This document shows, piece by piece, positions 1 to 11,369 of a DNA stretch of 64,000 nt. The position numbers and the translations under genes were made by a program. Source of the stretch: Podarcis raffonei (lineage: Eukaryota; Chordata; Lepidosauria; Squamata; Lacertidae); the NCBI RefSeq assembly GCF_027172205.1, contig NC_070607.1:23288069-23352068 (forward strand). The letters run 5' to 3'. The notes beneath the pieces were generated by a model, which saw only the letters and a list, made by a program, of their open reading frames with translations, made no database searches and had not been told where the DNA came from. Within the stretch, counting starts at the first letter, position 1; each line of letters starts with the position of its first letter.

Positions 1-31
1 GAAAGAAAGAAAGAAAGAAAGAAAGAAAGAA
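1..31. repeat. (GAAA)n microsatellite
   Basis: A perfect GAAA tetranucleotide run is cut by the left window edge. Confidence 0.95.
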
Positions 32-1740
32 ATTTGGCTCTCAGAAACTGTTCAAGTTATCCAATTAATCAGGACTACTGGATATTGCTTGGACATTAAT
101 CATTTGCAACCAGGAAAATGATTTTTAATATAATTGTGGTGTGTATGATTAATGAGGCATCTGCAATTAAAGGAACAGTGCCGTCCTATATGTCAACTTT
201 GAAGCAAACCCTAATGAAAGATTGCAGTCCAATTTTATGAGAGAAACAAAAGGGAATTGAAAATATTGTTGTAACATTTAACGTTATTGTGCAATACATT
301 ATTAGCATTACGATATATGCTGTATATGTCTTTTTAATTTTAAAAAAACAAGATATTGAATATTAGTGCTCTCTGGATGAAAACATCAGGTGGGGGAATA
401 TTCTGATCAAGGTGTCAATCCTACACCCCACATGTCAGAAGAAAAGACTGTTGGCCACCACTCCTAGCACAGGTAACATAAGTGTCTGTCATTGCTCTGG
501 TTGTGAGGAAGCAAGTCTACACCCTTCTTCCCTTGGCATAGCACAAAAACAGGGCTGGGGAGAAAAATCAGGGACTAGCTTCCTCTAGCTTCCTTGCATA
601 TTCTTATTCCAGAGCACTGATATATCCATGCAGCAGAACCATGTGCTAATCTTCCCAAATGAACCATTCAGATGGCTGGCAAGGGCTGCTCTTTTGATTT
701 TGTTCATTAGCGGCTTTCAGTGCTGATGTATTCACAAGATATCCTTCTGTCCTGTCTACTGAAGTGAAAGGTCCACGTGGCTAGAGAACAAAAATATACA
801 AGCAACCGAGGTGTTGCGATAGGGAAACGGGGACCAAAAGATTTTCCTTCAATGTCAGGACTGGAGAGTCACCGGGATACTGAAGATTCAATTCCAAAAA
901 GTTCTGTGTGTGTCTGTGTGTGTGTGATTTTAGTAGTCCGTTTTTTATACCGCCCAATTACTAGAATTGGAAGTGTTCATGAGAAACAGTGGGGCGTCCT
1001 TTGAAATGGGTTGCTTTCTACCCTTCATTACCTCAGACCCGCTAATGAGCAGCTCTTCGTCTTCTGCATTTTTCTTGTGTTGCCTTTTGCAAGCGTGGCT
1101 GAACAAACGTTCGCATTGCGAACAGGTTGCAGCTCAGAAATCGCCCATCTCCTTCTGTGTGCAATGAGGCTGTCCCTGCAACTCCCACCCTGTTCTTTCC
1201 CAAAATCTGCCACTCAGCTTATTTCTCCAGGCTGAACTGAAGCCATTGCTTCATCCGATGTTACGTTGGCCTGTGGCACTCTCTCTTGCTGCAGATGCAA
1301 GGGAAACAATTCACCCCATAGTCATCCCTACCCAGGTTTTAATGTCCTCAGTGTGAAAGTCTGTAGAGAGCATTTGCCTGCTTCTTGGGCTTTAATTTGA
1401 ACCACAAACACTTCCCTCCTGCTTGAGGCCAGGACATGTTGAATGACCTAGGTCTGGCACTGTCGCATTTAGGTTGATCTTAATTGCTGCAAATGTATTG
1501 CTGGGAAAAGGGAGTTTAATTACTCCAATTGCTACCTGCCCTGGTTTGAATGCTGCCTTGTTGAACCGCTGACCAGAATTTGCTGCTCTCGACAGGTCTT
1601 TTGCATCTACGTGTTCTGTTTACCACACAAATGTTAACCTGCCTCTCCTGGGCATAGAAATAATGTGAACTGTAAATTGTCCAAAAGACTGTCGTAAGAA
1701 TAGGTACAGATAAAAATGCGACAGAAGGAATGTTCACGGC
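32..1740. other. Intergenic sequence downstream of S1PR1
   Basis: No gene is recognised here. A short TG run lies at about 905-928, followed by a weak L2-tail-like phrase (ataccgccc) near 948-957. The small frames in this stretch have no recognisable domain. Confidence 0.5.
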
Positions 1741-1762
1741 AGAACTTGTACAAAACCCTCAG

Positions 1763-3691
1763 TTTATTAATATTTAGAGGTCAACGCAGCTATGTGCAAA
1801 CTGTACAACCAAAGTCAGAATCAAGTTAAATTCTATTTTTGTTTTTACGAAAAGAATTGCACTAGGAATACTAGAAGGCCGGCAGTCTTATTTTTTAAAA
1901 AAAACACCACTTATATATTCAACCAATATTTGTACATTAATGCATTGAATTCAACAGTCCCGCACAATTACCACAGTAACACTCTCGGACAACCACCTTC
2001 AACCGTTGGGTCTGGGCCCACATCACTGAACACCCCACTGCCAATTTCTTTTCAATGTTTAGATTTGGAATTTTTGGCACACAAAACATGAGCTCTGTAA
2101 CTCAGCTATGGCCCCTCCTCCCCAAAGGAGGAAAAGAGTCACTGCGACTTTTTAACAGCTGCGTAACAAAAGTAATTTCAGGTGGCCTGGCTTTTTGCAT
2201 CTGCACAACCTGCTGAAATTTCCTTTCCTACACAGCTGAAATACAGCAGCTCTGCTATCCTCCTTTGCATCCAGTCACTCTTTTTGGAGAAGATGACGGA
2301 GAGGAACCAAATAATTTATACCAGGCACTCAGCTACATTCGTAAAGATAAAGGACTTTATATGCATTATAACACTGCAACACCAGTTAGCTCTGTGGAGT
2401 CCAGTTTTTCACCAACGGTATTTCCCACTATGAAGTTTACAACGTGTTTAACTGAATCGCTTCTTTGATGTGTTTAGAACTAGCCCAGGTCCCATGAGAT
2501 TTAAGGCGAGTCCCAAATTATTGATACAAATGGAAAACTATTACTATTAGCACAGGGCAGCTACTATCCTGGTTAGCTTCTCTACACACTGTACACACAG
2601 AATGTACACACAGAATGTGTACCCAATTAACTCGGGTCAAATATATATTTTTTTATATATATATATATATTTACATACACACACACAGCCCAGCAATTGA
2701 TGCTGTGGCAAATTACATTCAATTAACACAACAAATACTTTCTGTGGACATCGGCAAACTTATAAACACCTTTTAAAATTGCAAACGTTCTGGGATCTAA
2801 AAGAATCTGGGGTGGAATGCAGACCACTGGCTTCATCCAAACTTTATCCAGCTTTCAAGGCTTCAGATGCCTCCAAGAGTCATCGCTCGGCCTAAACTAT
2901 GATAGGATTATTCCGAGAATAAGTGAGACAATAGTTTGTATGGCCCCTCATGCGCCGAGGTGCTATCGAAATTGCTAACAATAAATGCACCTTGTTATTG
3001 AGTGGCATATTTATCAAATCAATTTAATGCCAAGGTTCAAATGAGGCCCCTTCCGTTCCAGACACCCCCAGCCTAACTCAAGCGTAGTCCCATTCAATTC
3101 AGGGGAATTCAATGGCAGCATGCAGTGAGAGGCAGTGTTCTTCAAACTAACCATTGAAGCCCTCCATGTCCCAGTTCCCACCAACTTTTAATTGAAAGTC
3201 AAGTGGCGCTTTGGCCAATCTTGAAGCAAAACACTCAAATTCTCTTTAGATTTACCCAGAAGAGAATCGACAGAGAGATTGGCTCCCCTCGCTGCTCAGT
3301 AAGGTGGGGAGGGCTGTTACTCAAAAGAAGAAGGAAAAACCCAGTAAGCTCTTTATTTTATAGGTTCACATTTTTCTGGAGAGGAAAATAGTATTTCCCA
3401 CCCCCCACCCACTCTCATTCAACAGGGGTTTTTCAGTCTTCGGAGTTACATAGGGCACGAACACTTCCAGCAACCTTAAGTCGCCTCGTTGCAATCCCAA
3501 ACGACACACAACAAACTTCCAGGGAGGAAATGTTTTCAAGTCACACAATCTGTCCCCGCTCCTCCCCTCACAAGTGCCACACAACTCCCCTTCCAGCCTA
3601 TCCTTTCCCTCATCTTGGCGGGAGAGAAGTGATCAGAACCATTCCACGCGTCGGCCTTCAGCGGGCCCACGCCTCCTCCATTCGAGAGCTC
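1763..3691 (-). other. S1PR1: Candidate S1PR1 3' UTR
   Basis: This stretch directly follows the S1PR1 stop codon on the minus strand and contains no recognisable transposon. AATAAA-type signals read on the minus strand at 3352-3357 and 1763-1768, so either a short (about 340 nt) or a long (about 1.9 kb) 3' UTR is possible. AT-rich repeats lie at about 2640-2690. The extent is inferred from position only. Confidence 0.35.
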
Positions 3692-4831
3692 CTACGATGA
3701 CGAGGTGACATTACCCGAAGACACAATAGTTTCTGGAGAGTCCCCCTCGTCTTTCTGCGGGTGGGAGGAGTTGTCGGATCTGCTTCGGCTGAACTCAATT
3801 CCCCCAATGATGGGCCTCTTGAATTTGGTCCCGGAGTCTGCAGTGGGACATTTGCAGCATGACATAATCTTGACAAAAGCTCGCCGCATCTCCTTGTTCG
3901 TTAGCGTGTAGATGATCGGGTTAGTGGCCGAGTTGAGAACCGCCAGTACTAAGAAATATTCGGCCTTGAGGAGAACTGGGCAAGTCCGGACTTTGCACCG
4001 CACGTCCAGTAAGAGGAGAATAAACAAAGGAGCCCAGCAGACAATGAACACACTTAAAACAATGATCACCGTCTTGAGCAGAGCTAGAGACTTTTCGGAG
4101 CTCCTGGTGGCTTTGGCCATGTTCTTCCGGAAAGTCAGCTGACGGCTCTTGGTCCTTACCAAGATGTAGATCCTGCAGTAAAGAACCACGATAGACAACA
4201 AGAGGCCCGTGAACACCGAGGTGCAGAAGAGGATATAATACTTGTGGTAGAGGGGCAACACGGTGGAACAGCTTTGTAGACGCTGGATGCAGTTCCAGCC
4301 CATAATGGGAAGACCTCCTAATATCACAGAGATGACCCAGCAGGCACTGATCAAGAGGAAAGAACGGGAACTGTTGCTGCTGTTGTGAAGCTTCATCTTC
4401 AACATTGTAATGTATCTCTCAATGGCGATGGCCAGGAGGCTGAACACAGAGGCGGACAATGCCACAAACATGCTCCCTTCCCTAAGAAACCACTGGGCAG
4501 GGGTGAGGGTGTAGGTCTTGTGTCCGGACAGTAAGAGGTTGGCGACATAAGCCACCCCGGCCAGCAAGTCAGAGAGTGCCAAGTTGCCAATGAAATAGTA
4601 CATAGGCCTGTGGAACTTCTTTGTTTTCCAGATGGTCAGAAGGACAAAGATGTTCTCCAGGATGATGAAGCAACAGATGATGATGAAGACCGTAGAACTT
4701 GCTTTGATCCCGGTGTCCGCCTTTTCATTGAGCTTCCCCGTGAAGTTGTAATGCTCTATGATGATCTCATAGTTGAGATAGTCGCTGACTCCACCGAAGG
4801 CCTTCACGTGGGGGTCCTTGGTGGAGTCCAT
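3692..4831 (-). CDS. S1PR1: Sphingosine-1-phosphate receptor 1
   Basis: Class A GPCR for sphingosine-1-phosphate, coupling mainly to Gi at the plasma membrane; known to act in vascular development, barrier function and lymphocyte egress. The intact single-exon frame encodes 379 aa (human about 382). Visible parts: N-glycosylation site N29-F-T; TM1 about 46-68, TM2 79-103, TM3 116-137, TM4 156-176, TM5 198-220, TM6 250-274, TM7 291-309; headgroup-binding R117/E118 (human R120/E121); ERY at 138-140 in place of DRY; NPIIY at 304-308; palmitoylation cysteines C325, C326 and C328; serine-rich tail ending TSSS. The frame is open 36 codons further upstream, but the M at 4831 is chosen because the protein from there aligns with other S1PR1 N-termini; the extension looks like translated 5' UTR. 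Thr233, the counterpart of the Akt-regulated human T236, sits in KSRQLT rather than RSRRLT. Confidence 0.97.
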   Translation of the reverse strand: MDSTKDPHVKAFGGVSDYLNYEIIIEHYNFTGKLNEKADTGIKASSTVFIIICCFIILENIFVLLTIWKTKKFHRPMYYFIGNLALSDLLAGVAYVANLLLSGHKTYTLTPAQWFLREGSMFVALSASVFSLLAIAIERYITMLKMKLHNSSNSSRSFLLISACWVISVILGGLPIMGWNCIQRLQSCSTVLPLYHKYYILFCTSVFTGLLLSIVVLYCRIYILVRTKSRQLTFRKNMAKATRSSEKSLALLKTVIIVLSVFIVCWAPLFILLLLDVRCKVRTCPVLLKAEYFLVLAVLNSATNPIIYTLTNKEMRRAFVKIMSCCKCPTADSGTKFKRPIIGGIEFSRSRSDNSSHPQKDEGDSPETIVSSGNVTSSS

Positions 4832-4977
4832 GGTGCCAGCCTGAGTTGCAGTTCTCCAGACGGCCACAAAGAGGCGATGTGGAGCAGGTAGTTCAGCAGC
4901 TGCCCCGGGCTTCAAGGTCCAAACGTCTGCGGCTTCCAACGTCTAGCTCCTTCTGGGTAACCTCAGTAACCACAGTC
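4832..4977 (-). other. S1PR1: S1PR1 5' UTR part of coding exon, with splice acceptor
   Basis: On the minus strand a pyrimidine-rich tract followed by TTTTAAG ends at 4978, giving a plausible acceptor 146 nt upstream of the chosen ATG. S1PR1 genes are known to have a noncoding first exon and a coding second exon, which fits. Confidence 0.45.
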
Positions 4978-5163
4978 CTTAAAAGCAGGAGACACAAGCA
5001 AAAAGATGTTAATTTAGGAGAAGTGAGCTATTGTTATTATACTATTGTTGCAAGTCCAAAGTGAACATTCTGAAAACCCAAACATGAAATCCTGCAAGTT
5101 TGCTGCTAGTTTGCCCACTGGCAAGTAAAATGATATACCCGATGGGGTTTATTATTCAGATTT

Positions 5164-5308
5164 TATTGGTTAACTAAACCTCATCCAGCGTCAGCTGAAG
5201 TGCTAACAGCTTATATGAAACTGTTAACACCTATATCAGGACATAACACCTAACCGAATAAAGGTGTTGGCACTTCAACTGATGGCAGATTGGGTTTATT
5301 TAACTAAT
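5164..5308. repeat. Imperfect fold-back in S1PR1 intron 1
   Basis: Two arms of about 45 nt (5164-5210 and 5263-5308) are imperfect reverse complements. They share the phrases ttaactaaacc / gggtttatttaactaa and cagctgaagtgctaac / gttggcacttcaactg. This could be an old MITE or a structured regulatory element. Confidence 0.5.
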
Positions 5309-5834
5309 ACATAACACCTCAGTAGCACAGGGGAAGGCAATGGGTAAAAAAAAAGCCACACTGACATCCTCTGGTTTTGACACGTTTTTGACACATGTTC
5401 ATACATTCATGCTTATAGCCATGCGAAACTCTATCTCGTTTTATATAAAAGCTGCCCAGATTTCCACACCCAAGTCATACCGTTTGCAATCAGATCACAG
5501 CAGCAAAGTGAAAACTTCTGTCCTTTTTTTAAAAAAAAGGCTCACTCTCGACATGACCGAAATCTAAAACTGCTGACTTGTCTCATAAAACCCGGGGGTA
5601 ATGCATAAAACAAATTTGACTTTTGAAAGGATTAAACAGAAGGAACCGGATAATCTATCCACTGCACACGCCTACCCAGAGGTAAGCAAGGAGGTGTGTT
5701 TAGGATTGCAGTGGAAACCACCCTAAATTAGCTTTGGAGAGAGGTTTAAAGGAAGGTGTAATTCAGGGGTGAGGAACCTGCTCCCCTCCAGAAGAAATTG
5801 GATTCTCATCAGCCACTGGGGAAAGACTGAATTT

Positions 5835-6100
5835 GAGACATGTGTATTGCATGCAGACATCTCAAGTTCAGTCCCCAGGTATGCTCCAGAAATACTCATC
5901 TGAAATGCTGGAGCGGCTGGTCAGTGTAGACCAGTGTTTCCAGCTGTTTTGGGACTACAATTCCCACTGTCTCTGACCACTGGTTCTGCCAGCTAGGGAT
6001 GATGGGAGTTGTAGTCCAAAAACAGCTGGAGACCCAAGTTTGGGAAACACTGGTGTGAACAATATTGGGATAGGTGGACCAGTGACTCAGCTTCCCAGGT
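5835..6100 (+). mobile_element. tRNA-derived SINE with CR1-like tail, interrupted
   Basis: The left part (about 5835-5931) resembles a reptilian SINE head, with a degenerate B-box-like phrase (agttcagtcccc). The right part (6053-about 6100) resumes with a phrase close to 'caatactgggctagatggaccaatggtctgactcag'-type tails. The two halves are separated by a fold-back hAT MITE. Family naming is by eye. Confidence 0.5.
5932..6052. mobile_element. Fold-back hAT-like MITE (copy 1)
   Basis: This 121-bp element starts CAGTGTTTCC and ends GGAAACACTG, with long inverted arms (ggactacaattccca / tgggagttgtagtcc). It is flanked by 8-bp near-duplicates GTGTAGAC / GTGTGAAC, the duplication length typical of hAT transposases. 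Related copies lie at 31801, 35759 and 48611. Confidence 0.65.
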
Positions 6101-6636
6101 TCCTGCCCAAGTCAGCATGGCCCAAAGTCAAGGCTGATGGGAGCTGTAGTCAAGCAACATCTGGACGGCCGCCGCTTCCGCATCCCTGGCATAACTTGCA
6201 AAAAAATGGGGAAGTTGCCCTCTGTCACGAACAACAACTGAAGAAAGTGTGGTGTCAGCAAAAAAAAAATCAGTAAAGCTAACATAAAGCGAGGAAATAA
6301 AATGCAAGTCTCCCGGGACTTTCTATTTGGGAGTTGAGAAGAGATAACAGAATGGCCTTTGGCTACTGCCTTGCATGCAGTTTGGAGATTTGTGTTCCGT
6401 GGATTCCAGTAGCCCAACTCATATCTGTGCAGGATTTGCCATCTACAATTAAGTTAGCAGGAGGAGGAAAATAAGTGTAAAAGGAGATATGGAATTGAGG
6501 ATTAACAGAGCACAGAAGGCACCCACAACATTTTGACCACACTATTGATTGTGGTCAGTTAACTTGACAGAGGAAATAAAGCTAAAACCTTCACTAAGGC
6601 TGCAATCCTGAACACACTAGTAAATTCCAGTGAAAT

Positions 6637-6745
6637 TATTATTATTATTATTATTATTAGAATTCATATACCGTCCTATACCCAGAGGACTTGGGGCGGT
6701 TCACAGAACAAAATCAAAATATAAAACCACAAAATATATAATCAA
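6637..6745 (-). mobile_element. L2-type LINE 3' tail
   Basis: A (TTA)n run is followed by a phrase complementary to the usual tail 'ccgcccaggg..tatgaat'. This is a minus-strand L2-like 3' end. Confidence 0.5.
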
Positions 6746-8935
6746 AATACGCTTAGGAATGCACTACAAGCTTTTCATGAAAGGGAAAAATGAAGCTCAC
6801 TCTATTCATTGGATACCCTTCATTCAAGGCTAAATAATACTGACTTTTCAAAGGGTGAGTATCATAACAAAGTCCAAATCACACAAGACCTTTCCCATTG
6901 AGTTACAAGACATACCAGTTTAAGTTACACACACACACACACACACAAACCCAATCATCCATTTCAAATGGCATGTACCTTAAGCCAAGAATCAATAGCT
7001 GAACAGGCACGGTGTCATTTAAACGTGACGTACCGAAGTTTCAAAAGTACAAATCAAAAGTACAGATCCTCACCTCCAGACCCAGAAATCATGCAGCCCT
7101 CTACCAGATTGCTATCCCTAGAAACACACCACATTCAAGAATTGAAGATAATTGGGCTCTTACATAAGCCCTGTGAACGCATGAAAGAAAGGAGGGAGGA
7201 ATCAGTATTTTCTGCATCTTCTTCAAACCTCCACTTAAGTTCTAAACAGGACCTAAGTTCCCACAAGTTGCACGCGCGGTCCAGTAACGCTGCCTCCTCC
7301 AGAGTTCCTAATCGCGCAACACCGATGCGCATACAGCTAGTACTTTGCCCAGGATGGCTAAGTTGTGAAAGGCGACAGCTAGCAGAGTTGAATCGTCCCT
7401 GCTTCCTGCACGTAGGACAGGCACAGGGATACCATACAACAGAAAGAGCTCTGAAGGTCAGCAGGTCCCGTGGACTCAAATAGGACCAAACCCTTTTCAG
7501 AGTCGATGAGTCCATATGATTGAAGCCGATGGCTGAAGGGGCTCTGGCGGACTTTGGACAAGAGTTGCCGATTGACAAAAGGGTTTGAGCAAGTAAGATG
7601 CTCCCACATACGACGAAGTAGAAAATAAACCGAGGGCATCGGACGAAACGAACAGGGTGAAAATTGCTTACTGTTCCCAGACATGGCAAGGTTTTAAACT
7701 CACATAGCTTGAGAACAAAGCTCCTGTCCCTTGAATCCTCCAGTAAATTTATGTCCTGTTCCTTTGACATCCGCTCTCAAGTTTGCCTCCCTGCAGTCCC
7801 CCCACGGAGGGGGCGGGTGGAGGAGAACACCCTCTTTTAAAAGAAACAAATAGTTGTTCTAGTACCTCGGTTGCACTAAACCATCCACTAACCACTTTCT
7901 TGTTGGAGTCTGCCATTTCTAACTCGATACCAAGTACATCAGACAAGGGTTCTAATCTAACCACAGAGCTCCCCTGGGAAAGGTTTCCACAGAAAGCCTT
8001 TTAGGAGCCGAATCTTTGGCTCCTGAAAATCACTGATTTTTTTGTGCATTAAAAAAATAAATTGCAGATATACTTGGGGAAATCTCCGTCTTATGAACAC
8101 TTCCCATTCTCGAGGCCAGCATATCAACTTCTACACCATCATCAAACTCAGCGATGCACCCATACCTCTAAAAAAATGGGATATGGTTTATGCGCTGCCA
8201 ATATCTCTAGTACATCTTATTCATTCATTCCGATCCTCTCCTGTGCCTCGCTTCATAACGCATGGATCCCAGGCATCGCCTTCTCAGTGGAGTCTGCACT
8301 GCCAGCAGTGAAAGTGCGTGCCATCGCAGCCCTTGGAAGTTAGCTCCCACAACTGAAGTTAGCTTGTTGCCAAACAAATGCAAGTTCGTTCTCAGTTGCC
8401 TGCAGTACCAGCCGCTGACTGGCATGTGGCAAGGAGCCTTCGGGGATCAAATATACAGATCAGACCCAGAACGCTTCTCAGAAGAGGAGACCAGGACCTG
8501 CAGGACCAAACTAGAGGCAGTTTGCATGCTCAACTGCTAGGCACTAAGTATGGAGAAAGTTGAGAGAGGAGGCACCAAGTACACAAATCAGAACATCCCT
8601 GGGGGAGTTTGCTGCTTCAGATTAACACAGTTTATTCCTAACTTTCTTTCCCCATCAATTCAGGGGGGCAAGCTGAGGTTTTCTGGCGAGATCCCAGCAA
8701 ATAGATCCAGGCCACAGCCCCTTCCCCAAGCCCCAAAACCCATATAATTCCACCGTGTCCCTTCCAACACTACCATTCTATGATCCTGCGCATGCTTTCC
8801 TAGAGCCTCATTGAACGCCATGGGGTTCGCTTGCAAGTAAGCCTGCATAAGGTTGCATTTAAAAATAAAATAAATCACAGCCAATTCCACAGAACGACAA
8901 CCCCCCCCCCAACAAGGCCAGTCCATTCCCCCACA
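6746..8935. other. S1PR1 intron 1, no recognised gene
   Basis: A short CA run lies at about 6932-6950. A 211-codon open frame on the minus strand (7135-7770) has no motif I recognise and is not called a gene. The rest is unique-looking intronic sequence. Confidence 0.4.
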
Positions 8936-8939
8936 TTAC

Positions 8940-9660
8940 GGAGATGCAAAGCTGGGGTTGCCGTCGAATGCACGCTGGAGAGCTCACTGACGCGAGCACT
9001 TGCAAACGCGTGTCGTTTTTACATTCACACGTGCACCCAGCCAAATCGGACCTCGCCGAGACCCAGCACCCACAGCCAGCAAGTCCCCTTCTCCCAAATC
9101 TTACCTCTCTCGGGCAGGACGCGGGTCTCTCCGGAGGCGGTTGCGCTTCGCATGGCGCGCGTCCCGCCGGCCGCCTCCTTTGCAGAAGAAGAAGAAAAGC
9201 CGGGCAGCTCATGGAAAAACCTTTCCCTTTCCCCCCTCTTTTTCTTTTTTGCAAAGTGGCGCCCACCCCTTCGCAGTTTCCTATTACTGTCGCGCTTCCC
9301 CGCCCTCCCCCTTCCTTACGCGGCTCTCCCGCGTTAACTCTTGGCAAGCCTGGAGCGCACGGCGCGCAGACAACGCGGAGGCGCAGCGCTCGCTCTTCGC
9401 TCGCCAAGTCCCGGGCAAAACTGGCCGACGGCTCTTGGGCGGCGGCTCTTAAACGGAGCGCAGCTGCGGAAGGGTTAACACCTGTTTCCTTCCTTCCTTC
9501 CTGCTCGCCCCCACCTCCCCCCCCCAAAAAAAAGTTCGCGTCTGGCTCTGTGCGGGGACTGCGCGCGCGCGCAGCGGGAGAGGCGGATTTCACACGAGAG
9601 GGAAGTTGTCCGCGGACCACGCGGCTGCCTCTGACCCCTGCCGCCTCAGGGTTGCCATCG
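8940..9660 (-). promoter_or_regulatory. S1PR1: CpG island, probable S1PR1 promoter
   Basis: This is a marked GC- and CpG-rich block in otherwise AT-rich DNA, with GC-box-like runs. It lies 4-5 kb upstream of the S1PR1 coding exon, where a noncoding first exon is expected. A TATA-like TTTAAGAG on the minus strand lies near 9450. Confidence 0.55.
9105..9425 (-). other. S1PR1: Candidate noncoding exon 1 of S1PR1
   Basis: On the minus strand a good donor (GAGAG|GTAAGA) lies at 9104/9105 within the CpG island. A start site around 9420 is inferred from the TATA-like box. Splicing from here to the acceptor at 4977 would remove an intron of about 4.1 kb. No transcript is available to confirm it. Confidence 0.35.
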
Positions 9661-9847
9661 TCGGGTTGCAAACTGCTCCTGTGCCTTTAACAGCCTCCGG
9701 ATTTGCAAGACTGAAAAGGCTCATCTGCATATCTTGAAAAGCTTTTCTTTCTTTCTTTTCTGGAGGCTACACTGCTGCACCAAACCAAGAGCCGGATTTT
9801 CCCTCCTGGCCAGATGGGAAAACTCTTACGTGGCTCTGCACGTGTTT

Positions 9848-10016
9848 CATAGAATCCTACAATTGTAGGGGTCATCTACTCCCACCCCCTGCAATGCAAG
9901 AATTTCAACTAAATCATACATGACAGATGGTCATCCAACCTCTTCTTTAAAACCTCCAAGGAAGGAGAGTCCACCACTTCTTGTGGCAGTCTGTTCCACT
10001 GTCCCACACTCTGTCA
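9848..10016 (-). mobile_element. CR1 LINE 3' fragment
   Basis: It begins tcatagaatcc and continues with the complement of the CR1 3' end (ggtcatct..ccaccccctgc; aacctcttctttaaaacctcc; gagtccaccac). CR1 ends in an attctatga-type repeat, so the element reads on the minus strand. Confidence 0.7.
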
Positions 10017-10085
10017 CTCTGAGTTACTTGTTTTAAAAAACCAACCTATACGCTTAATAAACAAGGCAAATCTTTCTGCATCACG

Positions 10086-10204
10086 TTCACACCACACATT
10101 TAAAAGAATCATGGGGATTTTAGTTTATTCCTCCCAAAGCTAGGATTCCTCACTGTTCACATGATTCTTTGGGGGAAGTCATGTGCTTTAAATGGATGGT
10201 GTGA
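10086..10204. mobile_element. Fold-back MITE
   Basis: The left end (ttcacaccacacatttaaa) and right end (tttaaatggatggtgtgac) are inverted copies, with a second inner pair agaatcatg / catgattct. This is typical of a short palindromic DNA element. The superfamily is not certain. Confidence 0.5.
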
Positions 10205-10218
10205 CTGCCTCCCCAGCC

Positions 10219-10272
10219 TCTTCCTTCCTTCCTTCCTTCCTTCCTTCCTTCCTTCCTTCCTTCCTTCCTTCC

Positions 10273-10312
<40 letters not shown>
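10219..10312. repeat. (TTCC)n(TC)n compound microsatellite
   Basis: About 55 nt of TTCC units run into about 37 nt of CT dinucleotides. Confidence 0.95.
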
Positions 10313-10315
<3 letters not shown>

Positions 10316-10319
10316 GGAA

Positions 10320-11365
10320 CAGCTTGGATAGGAGAATGAAATCAGCTCACCTGCCTGAATTTGATAAATTTCAGTGTTTCTTCAAAATCCAATGATTCCT
10401 TGAGTTTCTGGAGGCCTAGAGACCTTGATACCGCACTATTTTCATTGCTATACAATTGCATTATCTTCAAATCCCTTCATCTTCACTCATCTCCTCCTTA
10501 CCTTCAGCCTCTTCTTCATCAGACTCCTTCTCACTTCTGGCAGAACTAAATTCCTCCTTCCCTGCTTAGTCTTTGGCTTGATCCAGCATCTCCAGGAAGT
10601 TCTTTAGGAAGGTGACGCAGCCTGTCGTTTCTGACTCTGCTTTGATCTTGGCGATGATCTCAGAAATTTCAAGGCATCTCCCACTTCCTTCAAATTCTTC
10701 TCCCTCATCATCTGGACAGTCTTCTTAGATCACTTCCCAACAACCTGGTTACGTCTTGATCTGTTTTATGGGAGGTCGGCTGCACCGAGCAAATTTTGTC
10801 CCAAACACTCTGGTGCCTTTTCCTCTTGCTTATCGCAAAAAAGCCCCCAAAATATTTGAAAAGCAAGTTTGTTGGGCAAGAGCTCCATAATAACTTTAAT
10901 TGCACAATCTGTCTTTGCCAGTATGCGATTGAATCCCATCCAAAAATAGCAGCGGTCTGGACAGGCCCTTAATAGCCTTCCTTTTTGTGCAAGGTCTTGT
11001 GAAGAATAGATTCTCAAATTCTGTGGAAGTGCAAGTTGAGCTGTCTTCAGGGCAACTCTTCAGCTGATGGAACCACTAATAAGGAGAGCAGAGGTGGATT
11101 GAAAAGTTGGCACAACCACATCCAGCAAAAGGAAAGGGTATGATGTGCTTGTTCATGCATGCATTTGTCACTCAATGATGGCACACGTGAAGCAACTCCA
11201 CTGAAAAGTATTGTTCTTTAGGTACCATTGGTGACTGGGAAGTTCTGAATGTGGCATTGGAGCTAGGACTGGTCAAAGTCATCAATCATGTCTTGATAGG
11301 TAAAGACTGCCATTTTATCACACATGCTTTAATATATCTTCTCTCTTTTCCTCCGGAAAAACAAT
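10320..11365. other. Intergenic; unresolved protein-like debris
   Basis: Minus-strand frames between 10430 and 11017 read like pieces of a decayed coding sequence in several frames (for example a stretch with AIKVIMELLPNKL). I could not match it to a family. It may be a processed pseudogene or chance. Confidence 0.2.
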
Positions 11366-11369
11366 CTCT

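Noticed and set aside
7135-7770. 211-codon minus-strand open frame in S1PR1 intron 1
   Set aside because: No recognisable domain, no splice logic, overlapping open frames on the other strand; probably chance.
8859-9690. Long frames (150-270 codons) on both strands in the CpG island
   Set aside because: High GC removes stop codons in all frames. The proline/arginine/alanine-rich products look like translated promoter and UTR.
10430-11017. Minus-strand protein-like debris that might be a processed pseudogene
   Set aside because: I could not match it to any family, and the pieces fall in several frames. A protein search of the stretch would settle it.
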